This document shows, one piece after another, positions 1 to 11,392 of a stretch of DNA of 64,000 nt (positions are counted from its first letter, which is position 1; each line of letters begins with the position of its first letter). Made by a program: the position numbers and the translations under genes. Below the pieces are notes generated by a model, which ran no database searches, was not told where the DNA came from, and saw only the letters and a program-made list of their open reading frames with translations. Source of the DNA: Corinectria fuckeliana (lineage: Eukaryota > Ascomycota > Sordariomycetes > Hypocreales > Nectriaceae); contig WPDH01000049.1 in the NCBI GenBank assembly GCA_019137255.1, positions 62,001-126,000 of the forward strand, in the 5' to 3' direction.

Positions 1-795
1 GGACCGAGGCAGAATCCTGGCAGCTACTCGGGATCACCGGTCGGCGACGGTGTTCCCACTGGGCCATCATCCAACGGCGAGCGGTCTAGAACTGGTAACA
101 ATGGCAGAAGACAGCTGGCGGGGATCAACAGCACGCTCCAGCAAGCACAGGCAACCATGCCTGAGCTGAGCCGAAGCAGCAGCATGCGAAGGAGCCAACC
201 GAGACAGACGCTTGGTAACTCGGACGCCCAGGTCCTCACCGGGGGCTCGCCTGTCGCCGCACCACAAGACCGCCAGGAGCCGGCTCGACACGATTTATCC
301 AGCCGAGGACCGGCCAACGGAGACGAGGCCTCGGGTCGAAGCGATCACGAACGCACCCGTCGAGAGAGCCGGTCGAACCGACCACCCCGGCGCAGCAGCC
401 GCGAACGGGACCGCGAACGGAGCCCCGGCCGGGAACGCGAGGGCAAGGAGCATCGCGATTACCGGGACCGACGATCAGGAGCTGCCGAGGGCGGAAGAGA
501 GGAGCGAGAACTCCGCAGCAGGTCGACGCGTGATCAAGTCGCCCTAGGACGCGAGCCCATGGGCCCCCCTAGCAGTAGCGGAAGAGAGACGGGAGCTCCG
601 GGCAGGGAGACACGGCACAGGAACGAGGGTCAAGGACCCCGAGGAGGCGAGGATTGGGGAAACACCAGGGGAGGTCGTGGAGGACCACGACAAGAGGAAC
701 GACGGGATGGAAGAGAGGACCGAGGCAGGAAGCGGAGAAGCGAAGAAGGGGCTGGTGCCCTGTCGAGTGAACGCGAAAAGAGACCGAGACGATAG
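1..795 (+). CDS. THO complex subunit 2 (THO2)-like, C-terminal fragment
   Basis: The frame is open from the first base of the window to the TAG at 793-795, so this is the last 264 residues of a protein that starts outside. The fragment is low complexity: a Gly/Ser/Pro-rich part, then RQLAGINSTLQQAQ, then a long Arg/Glu/Ser/Asp-rich tail ending in a basic KRPRR stretch. That order, a short helical 'LAGINSTLQQAQ' element followed by an RERD/RS-like tail, resembles the C-terminus of fungal THO2. THO2 is the large scaffold of the THO/TREX complex, which couples transcription elongation to mRNA export in the nucleus. The tail is intrinsically disordered and probably binds nucleic acid. Identity rests on the tail alone; another nuclear RS-rich protein is possible. 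The ATG at 157 is internal, not the start. Confidence 0.6.
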   Translation, partial: GPRQNPGSYSGSPVGDGVPTGPSSNGERSRTGNNGRRQLAGINSTLQQAQATMPELSRSSSMRRSQPRQTLGNSDAQVLTGGSPVAAPQDRQEPARHDLSSRGPANGDEASGRSDHERTRRESRSNRPPRRSSRERDRERSPGREREGKEHRDYRDRRSGAAEGGREERELRSRSTRDQVALGREPMGPPSSSGRETGAPGRETRHRNEGQGPRGGEDWGNTRGGRGGPRQEERRDGREDRGRKRRSEEGAGALSSEREKRPRR

Positions 796-2146
796 AGGCG
801 GATAGGAGGACTTTTCTAATTTGTTTCCTCATGTTTGAGTACGAAAGGGATCTCGACAGACAAAAGAATGAATTCTCGGGAGGATGACAGCCGCCGAACG
901 AGGGCGAGAACGAGAAATCGGGAGAAAGAGGGAGTGGAAGGAAGGAGAAAAAGGAAGAGTGACGAAGACGGCAGCCGTGGACGATAAGCGACACGGACGC
1001 ATTCATCATCTCGGCGTTTTCTGGACCTAATCATGATGTTACCACTATGGCCGTTGCTTCACTGGACCTCATTACTGGCTGCTGCGTTACCTACTTTTGC
1101 GCAGAACGGCTTTCACTACTACTGCTACTATTATTTGTTCTTGTCATATGGGAGGGAAGGACTTGCATCTGTTTCGGCGGTGACGGCCTATCGTCCATCA
1201 GAGTGCCAACGGCGAGCCAAACAACCAAAAAAATACAACAATGATTTCAGGGAACGAGATGCTCATTTCCTCGAGATTATATCCATCGCATGGCGGTGGT
1301 ATGAGAGAGAAAACGGCGCAGCGGCTGGAAAAGGACGGCGTTTGCCATGTGAGATTTCTTCCATGTAATTAATGTAAGCTGGGGTGAGAAGACGGTGAGA
1401 ATAGTGTACTTGGTAAGAGTAACAGTCAGAGTGAGAGTAAGACGGAGGATGATTGAAGGATTCGGCACTGGGAAGACGACGAGGGCCAGGGGTGGTAATT
1501 AATGAATGGATGGATGGACGAGCCCCGGACGTGGAGCTCGGTGGGTGGTGTGTCAGTGTCGGCGCAGGCTGGCGACTGATTGGCTGGCCGTAAGCCTGTC
1601 CCGGAAAACCGGCACCGGGAGGTGGTCGGATCGGCGCTACAGGCCCCCGATCGCCGCGGCGACAACCGTGCCCATTGCATCATACTTGCCGTATCGGGCA
1701 ATTAGTGGAAGTCGGAGGCTGACGACCCTTTGCGACCTCTCCTCCCCTTCCTCCCTCTCCCCCCTCTCAGAGGCCGCGTCCTCCTTTCCCAGCTTTTCCA
1801 GCGGAGCTTCAGCCCTGCAAAGGCGCCAAAAGGAGCCCTGTGCTTCGTAGAGACGCCTGGAGCCTCAGCCACGCCTGCTTGGGCCTTTGCTGTTCTGGGA
1901 CTGTGTTTCGAGGCGTGCAAGGGTCCGGTGCCTCCCCTTCGCGCTGCTGTCGTTTGAGGGTTTGGTCGGTTGGTTGCGCATCTGCTTCGTATATTACCAG
2001 CCTTGCCGCCGCCGCCGCTAGATCACTTCCTTACTTACTAGCTGACAAGAGGAGGGCCCCGCCAGCCAACTTCCAACATCCAAACCAACCACACCACCAC
2101 CACCACCACCACCATCACTGCCAGCCGTCGAGGGAAGAAGACCATC
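796..2146. other. Intergenic region between the THO2-like gene and the DUF300 gene
   Basis: This 1.35 kb stretch holds the 3' flank of the THO2-like gene and the promoter and leader of the next gene. The last 400 bases are pyrimidine-rich on the plus strand, which is usual for fungal promoters. A CAC trinucleotide run lies at about 2092-2117, just upstream of the chosen start codon. Open frames here have no recognisable domains and I do not call them genes. Confidence 0.6.
2092..2117 (+). repeat. CAC trinucleotide microsatellite in 5' leader
   Basis: About eight tandem CAC units sit some 30 bases upstream of the ATG at 2147. They lie in the leader rather than in coding sequence of the spliced model. 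Confidence 0.8.
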
Positions 2147-3782
2147 ATGAGTCCGCAGTGCAACACCACCAGGGAGGATATGAGTACGTTCTGCTCTCAA
2201 CGCCACCGTGGGAGAAAGAAACCCGTCCCGTCCCGTGGGCTGACCCGTGGATCGCCTCCTCCCCCCCGCAAGCAGATCCTCCCGACGACATGAAGGACGT
2301 GGTCGGCAGCTTCACCTTCCACGAGCTCGCCCGCCTCGTCGGCGGCGCCAGCACCGCCGTCTCCGTGGTGCTGAGCCTGTACCTCGTCTGGAGACATGCG
2401 CTCAACTACACCAAGCCGCGCGAGCAGCGACAGTCAGTAACCAACCAACACAAAGAAAAACACCGACTAACCCACCCGTCTCTCGGGATCTCCCCCCCAA
2501 CAGCATCATCCGCATCCTCTTCATGGTCCCCGTCTACAGCGTCTCCTCCCTGCTCCAGATCGTCTGGTACCGGCACGCCGTGTACATCGAGGTCATCTCG
2601 CACTGCTACGAGGCCTTCGCGCTCGCCGCCTTCTTCGCCCTCGTGTGCCACTACGTCGCGCCCGACGTGCACGCGCAAAAGGCCTTCTTCCGCGACATGA
2701 ACCCCGTGCGGCCCTGGGTCTGGCCCGTCAAGGGCTTCGCGCTCTGCTGCGGCGGCCAGCGCGGGCCCTGGCGCACCCCGCGCAGCGGCCTCACCTGGTT
2801 CAACGTCTGCTGGGTCGCCGTCTACCAGTACTGCTTCATGCGCGTCGCCTCCACCGTCATCGCCGTCGCCGCCCAGGCCGCCGGCGTCCTGTGCGAGAGC
2901 TCCAACAGCCCGGCCTTTGCCAACATCTGGGTCAGCGCCATCAACATGGCCGCCGTCACCGTCGCCATGGTGTGCATCGTCCAGGTCTACGTCCAGCTGC
3001 GCGCCGCCCTGGCCGCCCAGCGCATCTTCATCAAGATCCTGTCCATCAAGCTCGTCGTCTTCCTGGTGCTGTGGCAGACGGTGCTGCTCGGCATCGCCTC
3101 GTCCACCGTCGACGCCCTCAAGCCCAGCGCCAAGCTGTCCTACCCGGACATCAAGGTCGGCATCCCGTGCCTGCTGATCTGCGTCGAGATGGCCTTCTTC
3201 GCCGCCCTGCACCTCTGGGCCTTCCCCTACCGGCCCTACGTCCCCGGCGCCCCGCCGACCTTCTATCCCGCCCCGGACCCCGCCCGCCCCGGCCCCTGCG
3301 TCGAGAACAGGCACCAGCCCCCGAGCGGCGGCCCCGCCGGCCTCGGCGCCATCGTCGACGCCCTCAACCCGTGGGACCTGGCCAAGGCGCTGGGCCGCGG
3401 CGTGCGGTGGCTGTTCTGCGGTGTGCGCCGCCGCAAGCAGGACGCCAGCTACTACGCCGACGCCGCCGTGCCGCTGACGTCGCGACCGAGCAGCCGAGAC
3501 GCCCCCGGCCGCACGTCCCAGAGCTCCGACGCGCCACTGAAGCCCCGCGCCACCGACACCAGCGACGAGCCGCCCGACTACAGCCGGGACGGCAACTTCG
3601 ACTTCCCAGCCCCTGGTGACGGCCGATACGAGCCCATGCGCAGGGACGACGACGAGGCATTCCAGCACCGGATGCCGATGCCGCTCGAGCCCTACGACGC
3701 CGGCCGTCAGTTCATCAATCCGTCGCCGCCGGCCCAGTCCTATGGACCCGAGGGTCGGAGGACCGAGTATCGCACAGGGTAG
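2147..3782 (+). CDS. DUF300 / OSTA-TMEM184 family multi-pass membrane protein
   Basis: Three exons: 2147-2183, 2276-2432 and 2504-3782, giving 490 residues. Splicing at 2433/2503 restores the family-typical EQRHIIRILFMVP sequence, which fixes the intron. Family hallmarks are MVPVYSVSSLLQ, the CYEAFALAAFFALVCHYVAPD helix, CCGGQRGPWRTPRSGLTWFN and CESSNSP. Several hydrophobic helices fill roughly residues 25 to 330, and a disordered Pro/Asp/Arg-rich cytoplasmic tail of about 150 residues follows. The family (organic solute transporter alpha / TMEM184) has been linked to solute or steroid transport and to vacuolar or endosomal trafficking; the substrate here cannot be told. Codon use is strongly GC3-biased, so the antisense strand carries a long spurious open frame. 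The start ATG gives the short N-terminus usual for fungal members. Confidence 0.88.
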
Positions 3783-4657
3783 AACATAGCATTTGGTACA
3801 TGTTTGCAAGGGAACTGGCTTAGCATGTACGAGCATTAACTGGGAGTGTGATATTAGGGTACAGCGACATTCACCACGCTTTTTCTTGGGTTAGATGTGA
3901 CATCAAAGATATATTATGAAGACATGACCTTGACACATCAGTGCTTTGTGCCAGTGCTTATGTTCAAGGCCTCACGCAGTTCTGATCAACGGGGCTGTCA
4001 ATAGGCATCAAATCACTCAATGCCCGGGCTAGTATATGTAAAACGGCTTTGAATTTGTGCTATTGACGGGGAGGCAACGCTTTCCAGACATCTTGGTCCA
4101 ACCCTGACAAATGATACTTTTGGTCGCTGAGCTCCGCACCGGTTCTCTATGTACATAAACCAAGTGCCCTTCCGTTGGACAGTGACGGCCCATTATATCC
4201 ATACCCTAAGGCATCCTGAACGCTCGTACCGCCAAGCTGCGCTTGACTACTATATCCCGCACTAAAACTGGCCGAGTGTCGACCAAGGCTGTAGTGTTGC
4301 AATGCTATAAAATGTAGCTCGAATCGAAGACAGGGGGGCAGTCGGCAACTGCCTTTCATAACCATGCCGATAATGCTGTCAAAGCAGCACCCATTCTGGT
4401 CTTCGTGTATGTAATGTGGCACATAACCTCGTCCGCCATTGGATGGAAGGCCAGAGAGCTGATTGATTTGCCATGCAATGTTCCCTTGGTTGATTCAAAC
4501 GCCTTCCTGGTATCTCGAAATGCAAAACCCAAAGGGTTTGGGAAAGGTGAGCCAGAGAAGCGAAATTCGTGTTCGTCGTGAGGTCCGCAATGTGATGCTC
4601 GCCCCGGTGGAAGTTTGGACCTCCTTGCATGCCTTATCTCGATCCTTCAAGAGGCCG
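3783..4657. other. Convergent intergenic region
   Basis: This region separates two convergent genes and should contain both 3' untranslated regions and polyadenylation sites. I see no coding signal, tRNA or repeat in it. Confidence 0.6.
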
Positions 4658-6113
4658 TCAAGGGTCGGGATTAGTTGCCCGCAAAACCTTTGGTGCTTGG
4701 ATTCTCCGTGAGTAGTCGTGCTCATCGCCCAACGTGTTAATGCTCTCATGGCTGCCGCCGCGGACGTACAAGCCCTGTTTGAACGGGTCCATGCGCGGGT
4801 CAACCTGAAGCGTACTGTTCCTCTTGTTCAGATCGCCAGGGGAAGCCGGGGAAGCAGCGGCAGCACTCATCTCGGGGCGGATACCGGAGGAACTATCTCG
4901 TATACTAGGGTCGTCCTGGTAGGCCTCCTGCTGACTGCGCTGCTTTCGGCGTCGGAACCACATGAAAAGTCCAAGGCCGGCGGCGATGATGACGGCACCA
5001 ATAACACCTACCGCAATACCAACAACTTGGCCGGTATTGAGACCGCCGCTTTTGACCTTGACTCCGACATTCTCGTTTGCCGTCGTCCCTGTGCTTGCCG
5101 GGCCGATGGTCACTGTTCTCACTGTTCCGCCCGCTGTAACAGTCTGGACCTGGGATGTGGGCTGCTCCTCTTCAACAGTGGAAGTCGCGGATTCTGAGGC
5201 GGTTTTGGAAGTTTTGGAAGTTTTTGATTTTGAAGTTGTCGTGGATTCCGTGGACTCAGTAGAGGTTTCTTCTTGGGACTATAAAACTTGGTCAGCGCCA
5301 TGCCACCATCAATCTTTGATATGTCACTTGAGTCCTGCACTCCCAGGTCCGTATTCGAGAAGATGATCATACAGAAGATGAAGTAGTTGATTCCGTTGTC
5401 GGTGCCTCTGCGGTGATTACCGTTACTGTATGCTGTACAGTCTCGGTTACCTTGGAGACCGGAATTGTCGTCGTTGCCTGAAACCCGCCTGTTAAGCATT
5501 GAGGTCTTACCAATCGGGTTCAGGGCATTGAATGGTGGCAATGGGACGAGAAGCGATAAGGTATGGATGATGAGACGGAGTGGCGGACACTCGTCCAGTC
5601 ACGGGGCGGATGCGGATCACATTGAATGATAGAAATGGGATATTAAACTTACTGCAGTAGTTGAGGAAGTAAGCCCTTGTGTGCCAGAAGGCACTACACC
5701 GCCCAGCGAGAGGTACCCGTAAAGATCAGAACCGCCACAGTCCTCGGCAGGGTATGCAGGACACGGAGTATCGCAATCGGATATATCCACCTGCTCTGCT
5801 TTGGCAGGGGCGTAGTTGGAGCACCAGCATGAATTGTCTTGAGTAATGGCGTAGGCGTAATCGTCAATGCAGAAGTCGTGACAGAGTCCATTCGTCTGGT
5901 AGATGCTCGTGTCTATCAAAAGCGGCTTGTTAGAGTCATGAATAAGATAACAGTAAGATTATCAGGTGATGGCATACTTCTATCTGTTGAACCGGTGTTG
6001 AGGGAGGCGCACATATCGAGATCGAGGGCGGTGGTGAAAGGGGACCATGGCGTAGCCAGCAGGAACAGCACGCCCAGGTTCTGGGCGCTCTGGCGAAGGG
6101 AAACCATCATCAT
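4658..6113 (-). CDS. WSC-domain cell-surface stress sensor (Wsc-like)
   Basis: Four exons read on the minus strand: 6113-5978, 5912-5653, 5477-5373 and 5278-4658, giving 373 residues. The order is a signal peptide (about 1-29), one WSC domain (about 31-116) with the eight expected cysteines including GLCHDFC and CWC, a Ser/Thr-rich stalk (about 117-250) likely to be O-mannosylated, one transmembrane helix (about 252-275, GIAVGVIGAVIIAAG), then RRRK and a 98-residue cytosolic tail. This is the architecture of Wsc1/SLG1-type sensors, which report cell-wall stress to the Rho1-PKC cell-wall-integrity pathway. Three in-frame ATGs (6113, 6110, 6107) are possible starts; the choice hardly alters the signal peptide. 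Intron 2 is 175 bases; the others are 65 and 94. Non-sensor WSC proteins with a TM tail are an alternative. Confidence 0.88.
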
Positions 6114-6871
6114 GTGTCGTGTCCAAAAGCTGATTTCGAGGGCGAAAAGTTAGCGACTTTGATGCCAGGGAGTCGGAGACCAGGCCAGGTTTGCGGAGGC
6201 AGCTCACCTTTACCAAGGGGATCGGAGGTACGTGGGCGTGCAGAATCTGGGACGGAGTTGAAGCGTGGTAGTCACCACATAACAGTCGAGAGAGTTCTCA
6301 AACGGCCAAATCCATATCAAGCTGGTGATGGGTGGTTGGTGTAACCGACTCCGTAACTGCCGGGAGAGGGTCTCGGGCGAAGCAAGTAGTTGTCGTCGTG
6401 GTCAGGGAAGGACAAGGTGAGTCGGGGGTGGTGATACAGCTAAGAAGCTGAGCAGAAAAGTCGTCGAGGGCGAAGCGTAGTTGCAGTGGTGATTGGTTCC
6501 TCGACGACAGTGGGCAGATCGGCTAACGAAAGTCGAAATGGTCGATGGTGACGGTTTGATGATGAATGATCCAAGCAATCAGGTGTTGAACAATGCAATC
6601 CAGTCCAATCCGGTCTAAAACAATCCAACGTGATCCAATGCAGCCCAACACGAGCACAACACCGCACAACACAGCAAAAACACACAAACGAGAGAGGTGG
6701 GCGAGCCGAGTGAATTCGAGCGTCCTTTCCAACGATCGATTGTCCGAGGAGCCTGAAACCAAAAAAAGCCGAGTCCGGCAGCGAAAGAAGGGCGCAAAGC
6801 GAGAGAAAAGAAAGTGTGAGGGTTTCGACGGTTGGCGGTCGGAATCACGGAAGCCGGTGCGGGAGGCGGTT

Positions 6872-6883
6872 GGGGGGGGGGGG
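6872..6883 (+). repeat. Poly-G homopolymer (12)
   Basis: An uninterrupted run of G in the presumed upstream region of the WSC gene. Related runs occur at 8054-8066 (C), 9295-9308, 9803-9817 and 11379-11392. Confidence 0.8.
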
Positions 6884-8053
6884 AGAAGTGAGAGTCGTAT
6901 GGTGAGGTGGGAAGAATGAGAGGTGAAAGTGAAGGCGAAAGAGGTGGGTTGGGATGTGAATGGAAGCGTGCCCAGGTGTTGTGTGGCTGGGATGGAGGGA
7001 AGCCAGCAGCGGATCGAGGAAGAGAGAAGGAAAGAAGGACGGATGGAGTGTGAATGTACTCGGTACGTATCTCCACTACTTGGCGCTTGGCACTTGGCAG
7101 TCGCAACGGAAGTGGAGAGTAAGGAGGGGCGGCAGTAGCAGAGGCAGCAGTGACCAGGGGGTGAGGCTAGAAATTGCAACGCCCAACTTTGGGTAGGGAC
7201 ATTCCCTAGATAGAGTATTTCAAGGAGAACCCAAAAGAGAATAATGAATACTACTACTACTAGCAAGTCAAGGACGGGACCGACCGATGTCTCCTTCCGT
7301 AAGCCCAGCATAGAAAAGATCCTGAACTGGTAAAGTCTACAAGCCTATTCAAAGCGAAAAGACAAACAAAAGGGAGCTTCTTTGACTCTCAGTCGATGCT
7401 GATTGACTTTTTTTGGTCTCACTACTACTATGTATGTAGGTGGCCTGTGAAGCCTGTAAACCTTAGCTGGAAGTTGCGTGTGGGCGACGAGGAAGCACCT
7501 CAGCAGCGAGGTTCAGGGGGGGTGTGATGGAAGAGGGGGGCGTGCTGCTAGAGCTAAAAGCGGCTGCCGTGGGTGGGCGGTACCTCTAGCTGGTTGCTTC
7601 CATAGTACTACTGGGAGGTACCCTTCGTGCACAAGCGGTACAAGAAGGACAACGCCCGGGGCTCTCCCTGACCCGGCTACTACTAGTAGGCCTTAGTACC
7701 GAGCAAGGATCGACAAAGGACGGTGCACAAAATAGAACACAACAGCACAAAACACGCACCTTTACAGCGCGAAAACGAGTGACAATAACACAGGACCACA
7801 CCAGGTGATGCTGCCCAGGCTCGTAATCTGTGCATCCGTACGGAGTACACACGCGCGCGCGCGGAATCGATCTCGTCCGGGGCTAGGAAGGGGAGGGGGC
7901 GCCTTGTTAACTCAACACCTCACTTGCTCCACGGGTTGTTTTGGTGCCGGTGCGCCGGTCGTAAATAGTTTGGTTGAGATGTTGGCAGTGGCGATAATTT
8001 GAATGACGGCCCCTAATTTTACGCAGTGAACGACGATGGGTTCCAGGCCCAAG

Positions 8054-8066
8054 CCCCCCCCCCCCC
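8054..8066 (+). repeat. Poly-C homopolymer (13)
   Basis: An uninterrupted run of C (G on the minus strand) in the gene-free spacer. Base calling at such runs is error-prone. Confidence 0.8.
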
Positions 8067-9294
8067 AGCTCGGAAGAAGGGGATCGCAGCGGGCCAGGAA
8101 ATGGAGGATTGATGGCTGATCAAGTTCAATACCTAAGGTGTCTGCCTGGTATGGAGTGTAAAGTAATTTCCATCTGTCGCGAGCAATGACGATATCTACA
8201 GCAAGCTATGCGAAGAGAGCTCCATCAACAACAAAATACTTCGGTCATTCTCAGCTTGCCCGGGGTTTCCAGCCAAGAAGCTAACAATTCGGCTCGAGTC
8301 TTCCATCGCTGGGCAGATAATCTCAAGTCACCACTGGCAAGCATCCATCCATCGATTTGAGCCCCTGCTCCTGCAGCGCTGCCCCAGTGCAAGCGGGCGT
8401 GTGTACATACTATACTAGTGGCATGTCTGCAAGTATCTTCCCCCCTGGAAACACGATGTCGTCACTGGCGACCAGTACATAATGTACATGCAAACGCCAG
8501 GAGCAGGGTGTCTGTGAAAGTAAAAGTGGATGCGCGATCCAGTCCTGATGGTGATGATCTTAGTACTATCAGTTGCAAGCGAGGGTCTCTGACTGGAGAG
8601 CCTGGCCGACAATCACAATTCAACAGCGCCACCATCTCCGTCACTGAGGATATAATTCATCTCTCGTGCTGCACTCGCGCTTCCTACGCAACTCAGGCAA
8701 CTGCATTCTCTGGCAACTAGTTGACCCGACTTGCCTCTGCCAGCCAGTTCCTGGAACAAGCCATCGAGATCCAGGGGGTAGCCTGAACTTGTAAGATCAC
8801 CTCGGATCAGCTTGTGGAGATTAGAGCACAGCTGAAGGATGCCCAACATCACCACCATATCATATCCGCCGCCTCCGGATATAGCAGGATTCCCGCCTGA
8901 GATTAGACGCCACCATCTTCTTGAAACCCTTCTTGAATGGAGCAATTCCTCCGACCGACGACAAAGTTCTATTCCCCGTTACCCAACGCAGCTTCTCGAC
9001 CTTCGTCCAGCTCCAGCTGAGGCCGACCACCAAGCGCCGCCGCTGCTGAGATAACGACGCACTAGAACATCCCAGTCCGGGGCTGCCCACTAATAGTACG
9101 TATGTAGGTACATAGGTAGGTCTACGGTACTCGACCTCGCCCTTCCGGGCCCCGGCGGCTCCACCGGTTCCCACTCACACGCGTGTACTAATCGTGAGGC
9201 TGGCGAGGACACACGAGATGGCCGATGGGGCATGGGCCCATTTCCGGGCAGACGCCCCTCTAGAGACGCGCAAGAGAAGAAAGCAGACGAGGAA

Positions 9295-9308
9295 GGGGGG
9301 GGGGGGGG
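9295..9308 (+). repeat. Poly-G homopolymer (14)
   Basis: A run of G preceded by an A/G-rich tract and followed by AAGAAGAAAAAAA, so the wider tract is pure purine for about 40 bases. Confidence 0.8.
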
Positions 9309-9802
9309 AAGAAGAAAAAAATAGAGGCCTTCGAGAGAAAAGCGTCAACGGGTTTGGCGGCATCCCTAGTCCCGACCCTCTGGGTGCCTGTGCCGTCTGG
9401 GGCGCCACGGCGGAGTCGGGATTGGGACAATTACCGGAACGGGACGTGTCAATGTCGGAATGGATGGGAAGGTGATCGTGAACTCTCGCGTCTCCAGCCG
9501 GTAATCTAATCTCATCGTTCCAGCGCTGCCGAGAGAAATGAGAAATGAATGGTTCGATGGGCCATCTGTCTTGGGCCAGCTGCAATATATGTTGCCTTTG
9601 TTGTTGGCGTGGTGCCCGTGTTTGATCGACATGAGCTTCTCTTGGGAAATACGGATACAGGGACTGTGCTCAGCGGGGAGAGCCGTCCTTGGCTATTGAT
9701 TCGAAACTGTACTACTATTCGTACATAGTGTAGAAAAAGTAACAATCCCTGCTTGGTCTACTAATTAATCTACGTACAATGATTCTTCCTTGTTGGGGGG
9801 AT

Positions 9803-9817
9803 GGGGGGGGGGGGGGG
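9803..9817 (+). repeat. Poly-G homopolymer (15)
   Basis: This is the longest homopolymer in the window. It is preceded by a second G6 block at 9795-9800, so about 22 of 23 bases are purine. Confidence 0.8.
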
Positions 9818-10866
9818 TTGACAAAAAAATTAATACCGTCTCTCTGGCTGTTGACGGGGAGGCCGAGTGAATACGGCGGGGGTCAGGGCGACGGGAAGGG
9901 AAGGGAAGAGGCATGGGGATCCGGGACGGGGGGACATGGATCTTGGGGCGAAGAGGGTTGAGAGTTCTACTAATAATGGGGATCACATTCAACATTCACA
10001 ACAGGGTTTCGTTCGGCGTGCGGTGTGGCCGATCCGATGTCATGATCCTCTCGCCAGATGAGAGGGCATGCCGGGGAGCAGAAATTCCACATGGCTTTTT
10101 TCCCCTTCGATGCCGTCTTCACAACAAATCTCCTGCCCTCTCCTGGGTCTCGTCAGCCTCCCCCCCGACATCCGCTGTCAGTCAGGTCGTCAATCAGATC
10201 ATGGCCCCTTGGCAATCTCGACGCCCCTGCCAACTCTACGTCACGGGTGATTGTCATCACGGATGCTCGGTCGGTCTCCTTCTTTCACGCATCCGCCTTT
10301 GAAGAAAGGGTTTGCCTGTAAAATGTTGTCGTGTGACTCTCCCTCTCCATCCCTATCTGCCATCCAGCCATCCATCCCCCTCCATCTCTGTTCCCGTCTT
10401 AGTCCGGGGTTTATCACCCGGCCACCGCGCTTCCAGCGGGAACAAAGACGAAGCGGGACCGATCCTACATAGTACATATGTTCGAGGCCAGCCTCCTACG
10501 GGCACTAGCCCCTCAGGCGACTCTAATCTAGGCTGAAGGTGTGTAATAAAAGTTCACAATCCATCGGTGATGGGAAACACATGTGAGTGAGGGGGAGGGG
10601 CCTGTGAAAGAATGAAAGAAAAGTCACCGAGACAAGGAATGGGGCATGAACCGTCCTCGGTTTATCTTGTCGGTGTTCATCCTGACTACTGTATGCCCGC
10701 TATACAGCATGGATGGCTGGCAAAGACTTCCCACACCGTCACTACATAGTACATACTACCTTGCTGCCTTGGTCATGTCCCCGTCGTGTAAGCCAGTTTT
10801 GGAGTCGTAGCGTCTCTTATTCACCGTCCGCTATCACCCATCACCGCTGCATTGCAGCAAGCAACC

Positions 10867-10908
10867 CACCACACCACCAACCACCACCAACCACCACCAT
10901 CATCATCT
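10867..10908 (+). repeat. CCA/ACC-rich microsatellite tract
   Basis: Imperfect tandem copies of ACCACC, ACCAACC and CATCAT. They create His/Pro/Thr strings in overlapping open frames, which explains the long but meaningless frame at 10713-11237. Confidence 0.6.
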
Positions 10909-11378
10909 CGATACTTCCCTCCATCAGCAAACGAACCGGTTGGGCCGTTGCCACCCTCTCCCTTGAAGGCCATGGCCCAATCCCCTTCCCATGTCCTACT
11001 CCCATTTCTATTCCCAGCCACTTTGCCCTCCAGATCCGCCACGCGATTCTTACATCGTATTGCCATTCATGTCTCGGCGGAAAACGGCCCTTGGGAAAAG
11101 ACGTAACTAATAATACCTTGTTTATCTTTTGTTTTATTTCTATTTTTTGTTGCACGATATCGCGTGGCGAGCGGGCTGGAAAACAACCAAAGCTCATCAC
11201 ACACACACTTCTACGAAAGATCTCACATCGCGCGTGAGCCGTGCGATCCAGCATGTCTCATCTTGAGACGAGGGGTTCTAACCAACCGCATGTCTCTCCT
11301 TCCCCTTTGCCTACCGGATCTGAGAAAGCAAGAGACGGTCACGCAACGGGTCTAGGTAGACGATGCGTCCAGTGGACC

Positions 11379-11392
11379 GGGGGGGGGGGGGG
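11379..11392 (+). repeat. Poly-G homopolymer (14)
   Basis: The fifth long G/C run in the same gene-free spacer. I found no run of 12 or more G or C elsewhere in the window. Confidence 0.8.

Noticed and set aside
2406..3836. 476-codon open frame on the minus strand
   Set aside because: It is antisense to the DUF300 gene. The extreme GC third-position bias of that gene keeps the opposite frame open, and the product is a Gly/Asp/Val-rich string without domains.
6523..7311. 262-codon open frame on the minus strand upstream of the WSC gene
   Set aside because: It is Ser/Pro/Leu-rich because the sense strand is pyrimidine-rich leader or promoter. It has no domain, and the WSC signal peptide starts downstream of it.
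10713..11237. 174-codon open frame in the large spacer
   Set aside because: It crosses a CCA-type microsatellite and yields His/Pro/Thr/Ser strings with no recognisable fold.
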